A stretch of DNA of 8,727 nt from an uncultured Propionibacteriaceae bacterium (GTDB lineage Bacteria > Actinomycetota > Actinomycetes > Propionibacteriales > Propionibacteriaceae): assembly GCA_945875065.1 (NCBI GenBank), contig CAMCJC010000091.1, positions 1-8,727 on the forward strand, in the 5' to 3' direction. Shown here one piece after another: positions 1 through 6,756 of the stretch; position 1 is the first letter of the stretch; each line of letters opens with the position of its first letter. The notes beneath the pieces were generated by a model, which was not told the origin of the DNA, did not search any database, and worked only from the letters and a program-made list of their open reading frames with translations. Made by a program: the position numbers and the translations under genes.

Positions 1-472
1 GGGCAACCTGGGTGCCATTGGCTGAGTCGAACACCTGAGCGTTCGATTGTCCCGACTCACTGCGCGTGGTGATCGTGAAGCGCCCCTCCGGTAACTCCCG
101 CATGTTGTAGAAGCTGGATCCCGCGGAAAGGCCGGTCAGCTTCGTCGACCAAATCTCCGCTCCGTTCTCCCAGCTCAGCAACCGCATGGTTCCACCGTCA
201 TCACCTGGTAGTAGGACCAGCCCTTGCTCGATTCCGAACACCTGCTTGACGTTAGGCTGCGAGACCGTCCAGGCCACTTGGGGTTCGGCTAGCGGATCGA
301 CACTAGACGATGCGGATGCGCTCGCCGAAGCCGCCGGGTCGGTGGGCGGAGCTGAACTGTTCGCTCCTCCGCAGGAGGTGACCAGGAGCGTCGCCGCCAC
401 CAGCCCCGTCGCCAGCCGGCTTCCCCGGACATTCCACGAAACGCGTAGCTCGGACGTTGCCGCGTACTTCAA
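1..472 (-). CDS. secreted lipoprotein, probable beta-propeller (PQQ-like), 3' end outside window
   Basis: The frame is open from a TTG codon at 472-470 to the window edge (157 codons). The TTG is chosen because GAGGAG (484-479) lies 6 bases upstream and because translation from it gives a lipoprotein signal peptide. That peptide has an Arg-rich n-region (RVSWNVRGSRLA), a hydrophobic core (TGLVAATLL) and a lipobox VTSC followed by GG. A Ser/Ala/Pro-rich linker comes next, so the mature protein should be lipid-anchored outside the membrane. The visible mature part has blade-like motifs, GGTMRLLSWENGAEIWSTKL and later QVFDSANGTQV, resembling PQQ-type or WD-like propeller repeats (inference). No enzyme motif is visible in this fragment. 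It lies 76 bases downstream of the cupin gene on the same strand and may be cotranscribed with it. No intrinsic terminator is evident between them. Confidence 0.75.
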   Translation of the reverse strand, partial: MKYAATSELRVSWNVRGSRLATGLVAATLLVTSCGGANSSAPPTDPAASASASASSSVDPLAEPQVAWTVSQPNVKQVFGIEQGLVLLPGDDGGTMRLLSWENGAEIWSTKLTGLSAGSSFYNMRELPEGRFTITTRSESGQSNAQVFDSANGTQVA

Positions 473-548
473 TGCTGGCTCCTCGTCGATTCGGCTTCCA
501 CGGGGATTCTCGCACTGTCGACGGCTTTCGGCAGGCGGTTTAAAAGTT

Positions 549-980
549 TCAGGCCGGGTACTCTTCCTCCGAGACAGGTTCCAGCCATTCGTTGGACGTG
601 TTCTCGCCCGGCACCTCTACCGCGATGTGAGAGAACCATGTGTCGGCCTTGGCGCCGTGCCAGTGCTTGACGTTGGCCGGGATCGTGGCGACAACGCCAG
701 GTGTCAGGCTGATCGGTTCCCGTCCCTCGAGCTGAAGCCAACCCTCACCCGCCGTGCAGATCAGGACCTGTCCCCCACCACTGGACGCGTGATGGATGTG
801 CCAGTTGTTGCGACAGCCCGGCTCGAAGGTCACGTTGGCGAGAAACATCGGCGCCTCGCCCGGCTGGGTGAGCGGGCGCAGGAACGATCGTCCCGAGAAA
901 TACCGCGCGTAGGCTTCGTTGGGCTCGCCGGTCCCGAAGACGTTGACCGCGTCGAAAGCGGCCTGATCGGTGTACTTCAT
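549..980 (-). CDS. cupin metalloprotein, (R)-hydroxynitrile lyase-like family
   Basis: This is a 143-residue single-domain cupin. Motif 1 gives metal ligands H61, H63 and Q71 (WHIHHASSGGGQ), and motif 2 gives H106 in KHWHG. FEPGCRNNW and the C-terminal SNEWLEPV.EEEY pattern match the manganese cupins related to bacterial hydroxynitrile lyases and carboxymuconolactone-decarboxylase-associated cupins. The real substrate cannot be read from the sequence; small redox or detoxification roles are typical. There is no signal peptide, so it is cytoplasmic. ATG 980 is preferred: AGGAGG (989-984) sits just upstream, and pairing with GAGG gives 6-base spacing. A TTG at 992 would add four residues encoded by the ribosome-binding site itself. 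A possible -10 box, TAGCAT (1010-1005), would give a leader of about 18 bases. The gene is divergent from the cytochrome b5 gene. Confidence 0.88.
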   Translation of the reverse strand: MKYTDQAAFDAVNVFGTGEPNEAYARYFSGRSFLRPLTQPGEAPMFLANVTFEPGCRNNWHIHHASSGGGQVLICTAGEGWLQLEGREPISLTPGVVATIPANVKHWHGAKADTWFSHIAVEVPGENTSNEWLEPVSEEEYPA

Positions 981-1004
981 GATCCTCCTCAAGCGACTAC
1001 CTCG

Positions 1005-1010
1005 ATGCTA
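1005..1010 (-). promoter_or_regulatory. possible -10 box of the cupin gene
   Basis: TAGCAT on the minus strand fits the TANNNT consensus. It lies about 24 bases before the ATG at 980, leaving room for a start site near 998 and the AGGAGG site at 989-984. No good -35 is visible. Confidence 0.35.
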
Positions 1011-1125
1011 CGCCCGTGCTCCATTCCAGGCCGGGTTCGATGTGCGACGTCCACACCTTCCCGAGCCGCGATGTCCTTTTGGCCAGCTCTCGACGTTGGA
1101 TTCGTTTGGCGCGGCATCACCCCCT

Positions 1126-1131
1126 TATCCT
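1126..1131 (+). promoter_or_regulatory. -10 box of a probable leaderless transcript (DUF2231/cytochrome b5 gene)
   Basis: TATCCT is followed by six bases (GTTTGA) and then the ATG at 1138. With the usual 6-7 bases from -10 box to start site, transcription would begin at the start codon. This agrees with the absence of any Shine-Dalgarno sequence before this gene. The -35 region is weak. Confidence 0.5.
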
Positions 1132-1137
1132 GTTTGA

Positions 1138-1833
1138 ATGTTCAACAACCTTCCATTGCATCCGCTTCTGGTTCATGCTCCTGTGGTGCTGCTGCCGCTG
1201 ACCGCCCTCGGTGTCATCCTTCTAGTGTTCCTCAAGAAGCGAGAACGTCAGGTGAGCTTGGCCCTGATCGCGCTGATCGCTGCGGGCGTTGCATCGGCTG
1301 TGGCCTCGGTGCTGTCTGGCAACTACCTCGCCTCGATCATGTACACGCCGACCGCACACCAGCGGTGGGGCTTCTTCCTGATGATCACCTCAGTCGTGTA
1401 CCTGCTCGTCGCTGCCCCGTGGCTGTGGTTGATCTCGGCCAAGGACCGCGAGCCGAGCGGCGCGATGCGAGCCCTTGGCTACGCGGCTGCCCTATCTGGC
1501 ATCGTCGTGACGGGCCTGACCGTCGCGACCGGCCATTCCGGCGCAGAGCTGAACTGGTCGAACGTCGGCAGCGAACAGGCGACTGCGGCGACGTCCTCCG
1601 GTCCGGTGACCATGGAGCAGATCGCGCAGCACAACAAGGCCGAGGATTGCTGGGTCGCGATCGACGGGAACGCCTACGATCTGACCGAGTGGGTGAGTGG
1701 ACACCCGGGCGGCGCTGGCGCGATTTCCAGCATGTGCGGCACCGACGGCACCGCCGGTTTCCAGGGCAAGCACGGCAACGATGATGGTCCCGCCAAAGCG
1801 CTGGAACAGTACCTGCTCGGTCCGGTCGCCTGA
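1138..1833 (+). CDS. DUF2231 membrane protein fused to a cytochrome b5-like haem domain
   Basis: This 231-residue protein has two parts. Residues 1-140 form a four-helix membrane region (about 14-32, 39-60, 78-100, 112-132) that opens with LPLHPLLVHAPVVLLPL, the signature of DUF2231, with His 8 and His 13 at the first helix. A hydrophilic Ala/Ser/Glu linker (about 141-156) leads to a cytochrome b5 fold (158-228). That fold keeps the haem motif HPGG (axial ligand H189) and a second ligand, H212 in GKH. W172 and the YDLTEW motif are also typical of b5 domains. It is probably a membrane-anchored electron carrier; the partner is unknown. The His residues in the membrane part could bind another cofactor, but that is inference. 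There is no Shine-Dalgarno sequence, and a -10 box six bases upstream suggests a leaderless mRNA. It converges on the DUF4921 gene. Confidence 0.87.
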   Translation: MFNNLPLHPLLVHAPVVLLPLTALGVILLVFLKKRERQVSLALIALIAAGVASAVASVLSGNYLASIMYTPTAHQRWGFFLMITSVVYLLVAAPWLWLISAKDREPSGAMRALGYAAALSGIVVTGLTVATGHSGAELNWSNVGSEQATAATSSGPVTMEQIAQHNKAEDCWVAIDGNAYDLTEWVSGHPGGAGAISSMCGTDGTAGFQGKHGNDDGPAKALEQYLLGPVA

Positions 1834-1844
1834 CCTGCTGTTTC

Positions 1845-1877
1845 GGTCACCCATCCCGGCGAACGGGCTGGGCGACC
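1845..1877. terminator. hairpin between convergent genes, probable bidirectional terminator
   Basis: The hairpin has arms GGTC-a-CCCA-t-CCCG and CGGG-c-TGGG-c-GACC: twelve base pairs interrupted by two single mismatches, around a GCGAA loop. It sits between the stops of the cytochrome b5 gene (1833) and the DUF4921 gene (1884). The T-tract is poor on both sides (ATTGCTTTA on the plus strand), so termination may be only partly intrinsic. Confidence 0.6.
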
Positions 1878-1883
1878 ATTGCT

Positions 1884-3218
1884 TTATCGCAGCAGCGGGT
1901 TGTAGCGGAGCCGGTTAGGCCGTCCCGAACATTCGGGACCGATGCGCATGCCGCCGATTCGTCCCTGGTCGCGTAGCTCGTAGAGGCGCGGGATGATCCG
2001 TTGGCGGATGCCGGCCGGGTCGATCGTGTTGATGTAGATCTTGGTGCCGCCTTCGAAACCGGCGACGGTCGAGACCCGCCACTTGATCAGGATGCGCCAA
2101 GGCATGGGGACATCGGCGTCGATCGGCTGGTGATGCCATTCCTCGTTGCACGGGACGTCTGCACCGGTAGCGGCATGCATCGCATGCACCAAGTCGGAGA
2201 CTCCTCCGACCTCCGCGATCGAATGCTCCCACGGCAGCGTCCGCTCCGACTTCGAATACACCTCGATCGACGGGTAGCGATGGCCAAACCCGGCGAACGC
2301 AACGGCGTGGTCGTTTTCGGCGAGCAGCAGGTTATGGCGGGCCGCGTAGTTGACGGCGGCTTCGTTGAAGATGTTCTGGTTGCTACGGGCACGCTGGATC
2401 GCCAGCTCGTTCTGGACGCCGCGCTCGTCGATCGCGACGAGTTGCTTGTGCAGGTGATCGAAAGACGCGCCCGCCGGCTTCAGCCAGTTCTGGAACACCG
2501 CGACGTACGGGGCATAACGGTTGGCGTCGTAGAGGTTCCGCATCGACTCCACCGTGAACTGCGTGTAGTAGTAGTGCTCCTCCGGGGTCAGGGTCCCGGA
2601 CGACGCCAGCTGCGAGGAGTTCTCCGCACCGTCGACGAAGTGCCGGCGGGCGACGATGACATCATGTCCACTGCCGAAGAACCCGGAGGCGTAGGCGATG
2701 ATCTCGTCCTCATCGAACGCCTCGACCTGCTCCTGCGTCCGGCCTGACGCTCGCAGCTTCGCCTTCGCCACCTCCAGGACGTGGGTCCGGCCCGCCGGGG
2801 ATGCGAGATAGGCACGTCGCCGCTCGGCGATCTCCTTTGGGAGCTCATAGCCGTAGTTGTCGCGCCAGTAGTCGAAACTGAGGATCTCGAACAGGTTGGG
2901 GATGCGACGAAACTCCGCCACCGACTCGAATAGTTGCTCGGCCGGCAGCCCGGGCACGATGTGCCAGCTGCCGGCGTCGCGAATCACCCGTGACTTCTCC
3001 GGGGGCGTCTCCAAATACCGGCTATGACAGAACGCGCAGTGGCGCCCGTCATCTAAATGGCGCAGCGGAAACCATCGCTCCGTCTTGACTCCAAGCGGTC
3101 GGTTACCACGCCCGGTGACGGTCCACACCTCGGTTCCGCTGAACGGATTGAGCTGCTTGACGGTCCCGTCCTTCATCGTCGTCAGGTAAGCACCGGCGGG
3201 TCGATAAGGCGTCAGCAT
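1884..3218 (-). CDS. DUF4921 family protein, GalT/HIT-superfamily-like
   Basis: This is a 444-residue protein of the family I recall as DUF4921. The early block DGTVKQLNPFSGTEVWTV is a conserved feature of that family as I know it. Several motifs parallel galactose-1-phosphate uridylyltransferase: C61-x2-C64 (HCAFCHSR), GHDVIVARRHF with H193, VFQNWLKPAGASFDH, and H255-L-H257-K-Q259 in the place of HPHGQ. By analogy C61, C64, H193 and H255 would bind zinc and H257 would be the nucleotidylated residue. A nucleotidyl-transfer or phosphohydrolase role is inferred; no substrate is known to me. ATG 3218 is chosen over an upstream TTG (3257) because family proteins begin near here. A -10 box sits six bases before it, implying a leaderless message. 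The adjacent GAGAGG touches the ATG and is too close to act as a normal ribosome-binding site. Confidence 0.85.
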   Translation of the reverse strand: MLTPYRPAGAYLTTMKDGTVKQLNPFSGTEVWTVTGRGNRPLGVKTERWFPLRHLDDGRHCAFCHSRYLETPPEKSRVIRDAGSWHIVPGLPAEQLFESVAEFRRIPNLFEILSFDYWRDNYGYELPKEIAERRRAYLASPAGRTHVLEVAKAKLRASGRTQEQVEAFDEDEIIAYASGFFGSGHDVIVARRHFVDGAENSSQLASSGTLTPEEHYYYTQFTVESMRNLYDANRYAPYVAVFQNWLKPAGASFDHLHKQLVAIDERGVQNELAIQRARSNQNIFNEAAVNYAARHNLLLAENDHAVAFAGFGHRYPSIEVYSKSERTLPWEHSIAEVGGVSDLVHAMHAATGADVPCNEEWHHQPIDADVPMPWRILIKWRVSTVAGFEGGTKIYINTIDPAGIRQRIIPRLYELRDQGRIGGMRIGPECSGRPNRLRYNPLLR

Positions 3219-3224
3219 CCTCTC

Positions 3225-3230
3225 AAGATA
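3225..3230 (-). promoter_or_regulatory. -10 box of a probable leaderless transcript (DUF4921 gene)
   Basis: TATCTT on the minus strand is followed by six bases (GAGAGG) and the ATG at 3218. This is the same geometry as at 1126-1131, placing the expected start site at the initiation codon. No convincing -35 is visible. Confidence 0.5.
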
Positions 3231-3282
3231 CGCCAGGTCACCCCGACCACGAAGCAAGGTCGGTTAACAGATCGTCCAGAAG

Positions 3283-3405
3283 TTACTCCTCATAACGCAC
3301 CCCGTCGCCCGTGCGCCACGGCGTAGCCCCGGCAGCCGCAGCAGCGCCGTCAACGACCATGCCGTCGGGTCGAACGGAACATCGCTCAACCTCCTCGCAG
3401 AGGGT
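3283..3405 (-). other. unassigned stretch with a coding-like remnant
   Basis: The region from the DUF4921 promoter to the ATPase pseudogene (3231-3493) holds no confident gene. On the minus strand a 40-codon open frame ends in PWRTGDGVRYEE and a TAA (3285-3283). A TAG (3408-3406) interrupts it upstream, and it has no start codon near its beginning. Within it, in another frame, GAGGAGG (3396-3390) stands 7 bases before an ATG (3382) that opens only 10 codons. It may be the end of a decayed gene, or chance. I do not recognise the protein. Confidence 0.2.
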
Positions 3406-3493
3406 CTACGAACCGCCCTAACAAGACCGTAACCGCTGTCAGCAGCAGGGCGCATGGGCCCGACGGATTATTGCGGTCAGGGGGCTAGAAGCC

Positions 3494-4459
3494 CTAGTGA
3501 ACGACATCGATTCCGTCTGGACGGCGGTATGCAGTGGGCCCCGTGTTAATCACGATCGCGTCGATCTTTGATCAGGTTTCGGAGCCAGACAAGGTGCTTG
3601 ACATCCTTGTCATCGACTGCGGCGGCCAGCTTTACTTCGATTGCTACCGCGCAGCCATCGAGCCGCATGACTATCAAGTCGACCTCGTGGTCCCCGTCCT
3701 CATGTGAGATACCTCCGTCTCAGCCGCTTGGGCGGGAACACGCACACACATCGTCGCCAGCGCCTCGAACAGTGCCCCCAGCAGCGTGGCGCTCTCCGGG
3801 CGTAAGGGTCGGCCCTGACCGGATAACAGTGACTCCGGTTTACGGATCGCCAGCCCCTGATCTGGCACATCTTTGTTCACAACGGACCTGAGGTACGAGT
3901 CGAGTTGGAACCCGCGCGCCCGAGGACCGAGCCGGGCGAGCCCCGGGAAGCCTGAGGCGACGATCTGCTCCCCATAGTCCCGAAGGGGCAAAGCGCAATG
4001 GCCTGGACGGCTTCGGGTTTCCCGGAAAACAACTGGAACAGGCCGACGGTCGGCTTACAGACCCCGCGCTCGGCCAGCGTCATCGGCCGCCTTCGAAGTC
4101 TCCCGATCCGTCCCGCGCCCGAATGCTGGATCGTCCCAGGAGCGGGGCCAGCGCTCCCCGCCAACAGAAACTGGGTCGGGGACGGGGCCATGTCAACGGG
4201 CGTCGAACGGCGTCCCAGACACCGGGCATCCGTTGCCACTCATCGATCAGCAGCGGCTTGCGTCGGTTGAGGATGTCCTCCGGATCGGCGGCGATCGGCT
4301 GTCGGGTCTTGGCCGACTCCAGTCAGACGGCGCCCCGGACGCGTTACTCCGCCGTCGTGGTCTTCCCGACGGGCCATCGAGTGCTATGGCGGCGAGTTCA
4401 GGGAACAGTTCGTCGAGGTCATTGTCGACGTCCGATACACATGACCCAAGAAGCATCAT
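3494..4459 (-). pseudogene. decayed ATPase gene, AAA_14 / DUF4143 family
   Basis: Conserved blocks of a DUF4143-type ATPase appear in order on the minus strand but in changing frames. They are: N-terminal DNDLDELFPELAAIAL (about 4435-4385); Walker A GKTTTAE followed by TAA and TGA stops (about 4375-4320); Walker B PLLIDEWQRMPGVWDAVRR (about 4260-4203); QFLLAGSA with HSGAGRIGRLRRRPMTLAERG (about 4175-4000); LRDYGEQIVASGFPG to LAIRKPES (about 3990-3825); LLGALFEALATMCVRVPAQAAE (about 3780-3715); HEVDLIV with AIEVKLAAAVDDKDVKHLVWL (about 3695-3585); and VINTGPTAYRRPDGIDVV to a TAG (3494). That is five frame changes and two in-frame stops. About 100 residues between the KPES and LLGALFE blocks look deleted. 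Intact relatives are about 400-450 residues, often chromosomal orphans or linked to toxin-like loci. No function is expected here. Confidence 0.88.
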
Positions 4460-4610
4460 CCCTAGTCAGCGAGCCAAATCATACAATTAGCAGGACTTGA
4501 ACACTACAAATAACAGCGCTGCGCGGGCTCTCCACCGGCTCCCGGGGACGGTCGATCAGGTCTGTCAGCAGTGGCGATGGCGTAACCCCGGGTGTCCGGC
4601 GCCGATGTCA

Positions 4611-5846
4611 TCAGCACCACAGTCTTCGGCCGGTCTCGTCGCGGATCACCGCCTTGGGGGTAGCGGTCAGGTCGATATCAACGTCTAGGTGGTGGGCGCC
4701 GTCGGCGGAGGCGGCACGGTAGCCGTAGCGCTGGTTCTCCAGGTAGCGGGCGGAAGTCGTCGCCGTGACGAGCCAGGGGTGGCGGCGGCGCAGGCCGATG
4801 AGGTCCTGGTGGGCGCGGTAGATGTGGTGTCCCCATTCGGCAAGGTCGGCAGGCCCCGCCGGAAAGGCGGGGCGGATGTCGTCGTCGCCTCCGACACGTT
4901 CCTCCTTGATGCCCACGTAACCCTGTTCGTCACCGTAGTAGATCGACGGAACACCGCCGACAGTCATGAGGATCACCAGGGCGGCGATGGCGCCGTCGGC
5001 TCCGACGAAGCTCGCGATGCGGGTGACGTCATGGTTACCGATGAAGGTGTTGGGGATGAAGGCCGCCAGGAAGTCGTTGTGGCGCTGCAGGGCCCAGTCG
5101 AGTTCGAACAGGTTGCGGTCCTTGAACGACGACCAGATTGACTTCCACAGCTCGTATTGGGTGACCGTATCGAGGTGGGAGTCGGCGATGAACTGGGTGT
5201 AGTCGCCGTGGATGACCTCGCCGAGCAGCCACGCATCCGAATGGTCGCGTCGGACAGCGGGCACGACCTTGGCCCAGAAGCCAGCGGGCACGGAATAGGC
5301 GGCGTCAAGCCGCCAACCGTCGATGCCGCGTTCGAGCCAGTGATTCATCACGGCGACGGTGTAGTCGACGGCACGGGTGGACGCGTGGTTGAGGCGCACG
5401 AGGGAGGCGTGGCCTTCGAAGACGCGTGGCGTCGGCCCGGCGGGGGCCTGCCAGTCGATGTCGAACAGGGCCGACGTCGGGCCGTCCGGGCCCTCGGACA
5501 GGGCGCGGGCGACATCGGGATGTCCCGCGCCAACGTGGCTGAACACGCCGTCGAGGACGACGCGCAGGCCGCGCTGCTTGCAAGCGGCCAGAAGCTCGTC
5601 GAAGTCCTGATCCGTTCCGAGGCGAGGATCGATGCGGAACTGGTCGAGCGAGTCGTAGCCGTGCGACTCCGATGCGAAGACCGGCCCCAGCAGCAGCCCA
5701 GAGACCCCGAGCTCGACGGCGTAGTCGAGCCAGTTCAGCAGCAGCCGCAGGCGCGGGGCGGGCGCGCCATGGTCGTCGCGTATCGGGGCCCCACAAAACC
5801 CCAGCGGATACAGGTGCCACCAGATCGCATGCTCAACCCAACCCAT
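4611..5846 (-). CDS. GH13 alpha-amylase-family glycoside hydrolase, intracellular
   Basis: This 411-residue protein has the GH13 barrel motifs in order: region I VVLDGVFSHVG (D99, H104), region II GIDGWRLDAA (R179 and nucleophile D181), region III LLGEVIH (acid/base E210) and region IV FIGNHDVTR (H272, D273). SHGYDSLDQFRIDPRLGT is the usual block before region I. All three catalytic acids are present, so it should act on alpha-glucans or maltooligosaccharides. It has no signal peptide, no N-terminal CBM34-type module and only a short C-terminal sheet region. It resembles small cytoplasmic cyclomaltodextrinase/neopullulanase-like enzymes, but specificity cannot be assigned. ATG 5846 has AGGAGG (5857-5852) at 5-base spacing. 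It is transcribed divergently from the TetR gene, whose probable operator overlaps this promoter. No clear terminator follows the stop; 4460-4610 holds nothing recognisable. Confidence 0.92.
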   Translation of the reverse strand: MGWVEHAIWWHLYPLGFCGAPIRDDHGAPAPRLRLLLNWLDYAVELGVSGLLLGPVFASESHGYDSLDQFRIDPRLGTDQDFDELLAACKQRGLRVVLDGVFSHVGAGHPDVARALSEGPDGPTSALFDIDWQAPAGPTPRVFEGHASLVRLNHASTRAVDYTVAVMNHWLERGIDGWRLDAAYSVPAGFWAKVVPAVRRDHSDAWLLGEVIHGDYTQFIADSHLDTVTQYELWKSIWSSFKDRNLFELDWALQRHNDFLAAFIPNTFIGNHDVTRIASFVGADGAIAALVILMTVGGVPSIYYGDEQGYVGIKEERVGGDDDIRPAFPAGPADLAEWGHHIYRAHQDLIGLRRRHPWLVTATTSARYLENQRYGYRAASADGAHHLDVDIDLTATPKAVIRDETGRRLWC

Positions 5847-5869
5847 GATCTCCTCCTACTGAATAGCGT

Positions 5870-5885
5870 TCACTACGATTAGTGA
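5870..5885. promoter_or_regulatory. perfect palindrome, probable TetR operator half 1
   Basis: TCACTA-CGAT-TAGTGA is a perfect inverted repeat with 6-base arms and a 4-base centre. It lies in the 69-base space between the GH13 and TetR genes. Such sites next to a tetR-type gene usually bind its product; the assignment is inferred from position and symmetry. Confidence 0.6.
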
Positions 5886-5898
5886 CTCTAGCTCACTA
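5880..5898. promoter_or_regulatory. second overlapping inverted repeat, probable operator half 2
   Basis: TAGTGA (shared with the first palindrome) and TCACTA are separated by seven bases (CTCTAGC). The three half-sites alternate in orientation, so two dimers could bind here or one could choose between two registers. The block covers the -35/spacer region of the tetR promoter. Confidence 0.5.
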
Positions 5899-5913
5899 GC
5901 GGTAGACTGGGCA
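5885..5913 (-). promoter_or_regulatory. tentative GH13 gene promoter
   Basis: On the minus strand TTGCCC (5913-5908) and TAGAGT (5890-5885) are 17 bases apart, a plausible -35/-10 pair pointing at the GH13 gene. It overlaps the second inverted repeat, so a bound repressor would block it. Other -10 candidates such as TATTCA (5865-5860) fall too close to the ribosome-binding site. Confidence 0.35.
5903..5908 (+). promoter_or_regulatory. -10 box of the tetR gene, possibly leaderless
   Basis: TAGACT lies seven bases before the ATG at 5916, and no Shine-Dalgarno sequence precedes that ATG. The expected start site is at or next to the ATG. The operator repeats lie immediately upstream (5870-5898), which suggests autoregulation. 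Confidence 0.45.
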
Positions 5914-5915
5914 AC

Positions 5916-6527
5916 ATGGGACGTACCGACCGCAAGCCTCGCAGCCGGCTCGACCCTGATTCCCGCCGCGCCGCCATCCTTGAAGCCGCTGCGACCGCGT
6001 TCGCGACACACCCCTACGGGGATGTGACGATCTCCGCGATCGCTGCGGACGCCAACGCGTCGAACGCCCTGGTTTACCGCTACTTCAAGGGTAAGGAAGA
6101 CCTCTACGTCGAGATCGTGAAACTCGCGGTTCGCGATCTCATGGATCGGCAGGTTGGGGCCTTGGAGGAGCTACCCGACGAAGTTCCGGTGCGCGACCGG
6201 ATCCAGTCAGCGACCGAGGTCTACCTGGACCACATCGCGTCCCATCCCGAGGCCTGGGCGATGCCGATGCGCAACCCAGGCAGCGAACCCGCTGCAGCCG
6301 CAAAGGTCCGTCAAGCCGCCCGCCTCGACTACGTCAAACATCTCAGCGGACTCCTCTCCCCCAGCTCCCAGAGGCGGCATGAATACGCCCTCTGGGGTTA
6401 CTTCGGCTTCATCGACGCGGCCTGCCTGCGCTGGGTCGACGAAGGCTGCCCGCCCGACGACAGGTGGTCTCTGATCGAGGCCGCCCTCGGCGCGCTCCAG
6501 GGGGCCTTGGGAGACTGGGCGGCCTAG
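5916..6527 (+). CDS. TetR/AcrR-family transcriptional regulator
   Basis: This is a 203-residue protein of usual TetR length. Residues 18-66 form the DNA-binding domain: RRAAILEAAATAFA (helix 1), VTISAIAADANAS (helices 2-3) and the recognition segment NALVYRYFKGKEDLY, all close to family consensus. The remainder is helical and variable (PEAWAMPMRNPGSEP, then HEYALWGYFGFIDAACLRWVDEG), as expected for a ligand-binding and dimer region. The ligand cannot be deduced. A basic tail precedes the HTH (MGRTDRKPRSRLDPDSRR). Gene order suggests that it represses itself and the divergent GH13 gene, so a sugar or sugar-derived ligand is possible but unproven. The C-terminus is followed only by a weak hairpin (AGAGC-CGGG-GCTTT, 6526-6539). 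Confidence 0.9.
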   Translation: MGRTDRKPRSRLDPDSRRAAILEAAATAFATHPYGDVTISAIAADANASNALVYRYFKGKEDLYVEIVKLAVRDLMDRQVGALEELPDEVPVRDRIQSATEVYLDHIASHPEAWAMPMRNPGSEPAAAAKVRQAARLDYVKHLSGLLSPSSQRRHEYALWGYFGFIDAACLRWVDEGCPPDDRWSLIEAALGALQGALGDWAA

Positions 6528-6638
6528 AGCCGGGGCTTTCTCATGGAGCCGGAGGGTTATTCACCCGCCACTCGGGAGTTCCAAGGAATAGCTCTGAAAC
6601 AAATCGGAGTAGACCCTGCCCGGCACGGAACGACTTGA

Positions 6639-6670
6639 CGGTCGCCGCCAAAAGGGCCCCATGGCGACCG
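6639..6670. repeat. inverted repeat, 8-bp perfect stem
   Basis: CGGTCGCC and GGCGACCG enclose a 16-base loop. The loop could form an inner GCC-AAAA-GG(G)C stem. There is no T-tract next to it. It may be a 3' end structure or a remnant. Confidence 0.5.
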
Positions 6671-6732
6671 CCGATTCTTAAGACTAGTTAGCCGTTTCGG
6701 TCAACCAGCGCCGGGCCTGCTGTGAGCCATGC

Positions 6733-6756
6733 GGCATCACCTCCGGCTCTGATGCC
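6733..6756. terminator. inverted repeat, 7-bp perfect stem, possible vapC or tetR terminator
   Basis: GGCATCA and TGATGCC enclose a 10-base loop, followed on the plus strand by CCTTCTTGG, a weak pyrimidine run. It lies 29 bases past the vapC stop. An alternative pairing, GAGCC (6724-6728) with GGCTC (6745-6749), competes with it. Confidence 0.4.

Noticed and set aside
186..1784. A 532-codon plus-strand open frame
   Set aside because: It runs antisense to the cupin and lipoprotein genes and out of frame across the cytochrome b5 gene. Its product is Arg-rich and shows no domain. It is a GC-rich shadow frame.
2001..2747. A 248-codon plus-strand frame opposite the DUF4921 gene
   Set aside because: The minus-strand product has clear conserved motifs; this one is a compositional shadow.
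3264..3455. A 63-codon minus-strand frame before the DUF4921 gene
   Set aside because: It has no ribosome-binding site and no recognisable domain, and it overlaps the better-looking GVRYEE remnant in another frame.
4484..4500. tRNA T-arm-like GTTCAAGTCCTGCT on the minus strand, possible attachment-site remnant
   Set aside because: The flanking bases do not form the 5-bp T stem, no acceptor stem or CCA follows, no matching second copy is seen in the window, and there is no integrase.
4500..4610. Possible terminator after the GH13 gene
   Set aside because: CAGCGCTG followed by TTATTT has no loop, and the ACCG/CGGT pairing is too short. Neither is convincing.
5157..5882. A 241-codon plus-strand frame opposite the GH13 gene
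   Set aside because: It is antisense to all four GH13 catalytic motifs, and its product is low in complexity and shows no recognisable domain.
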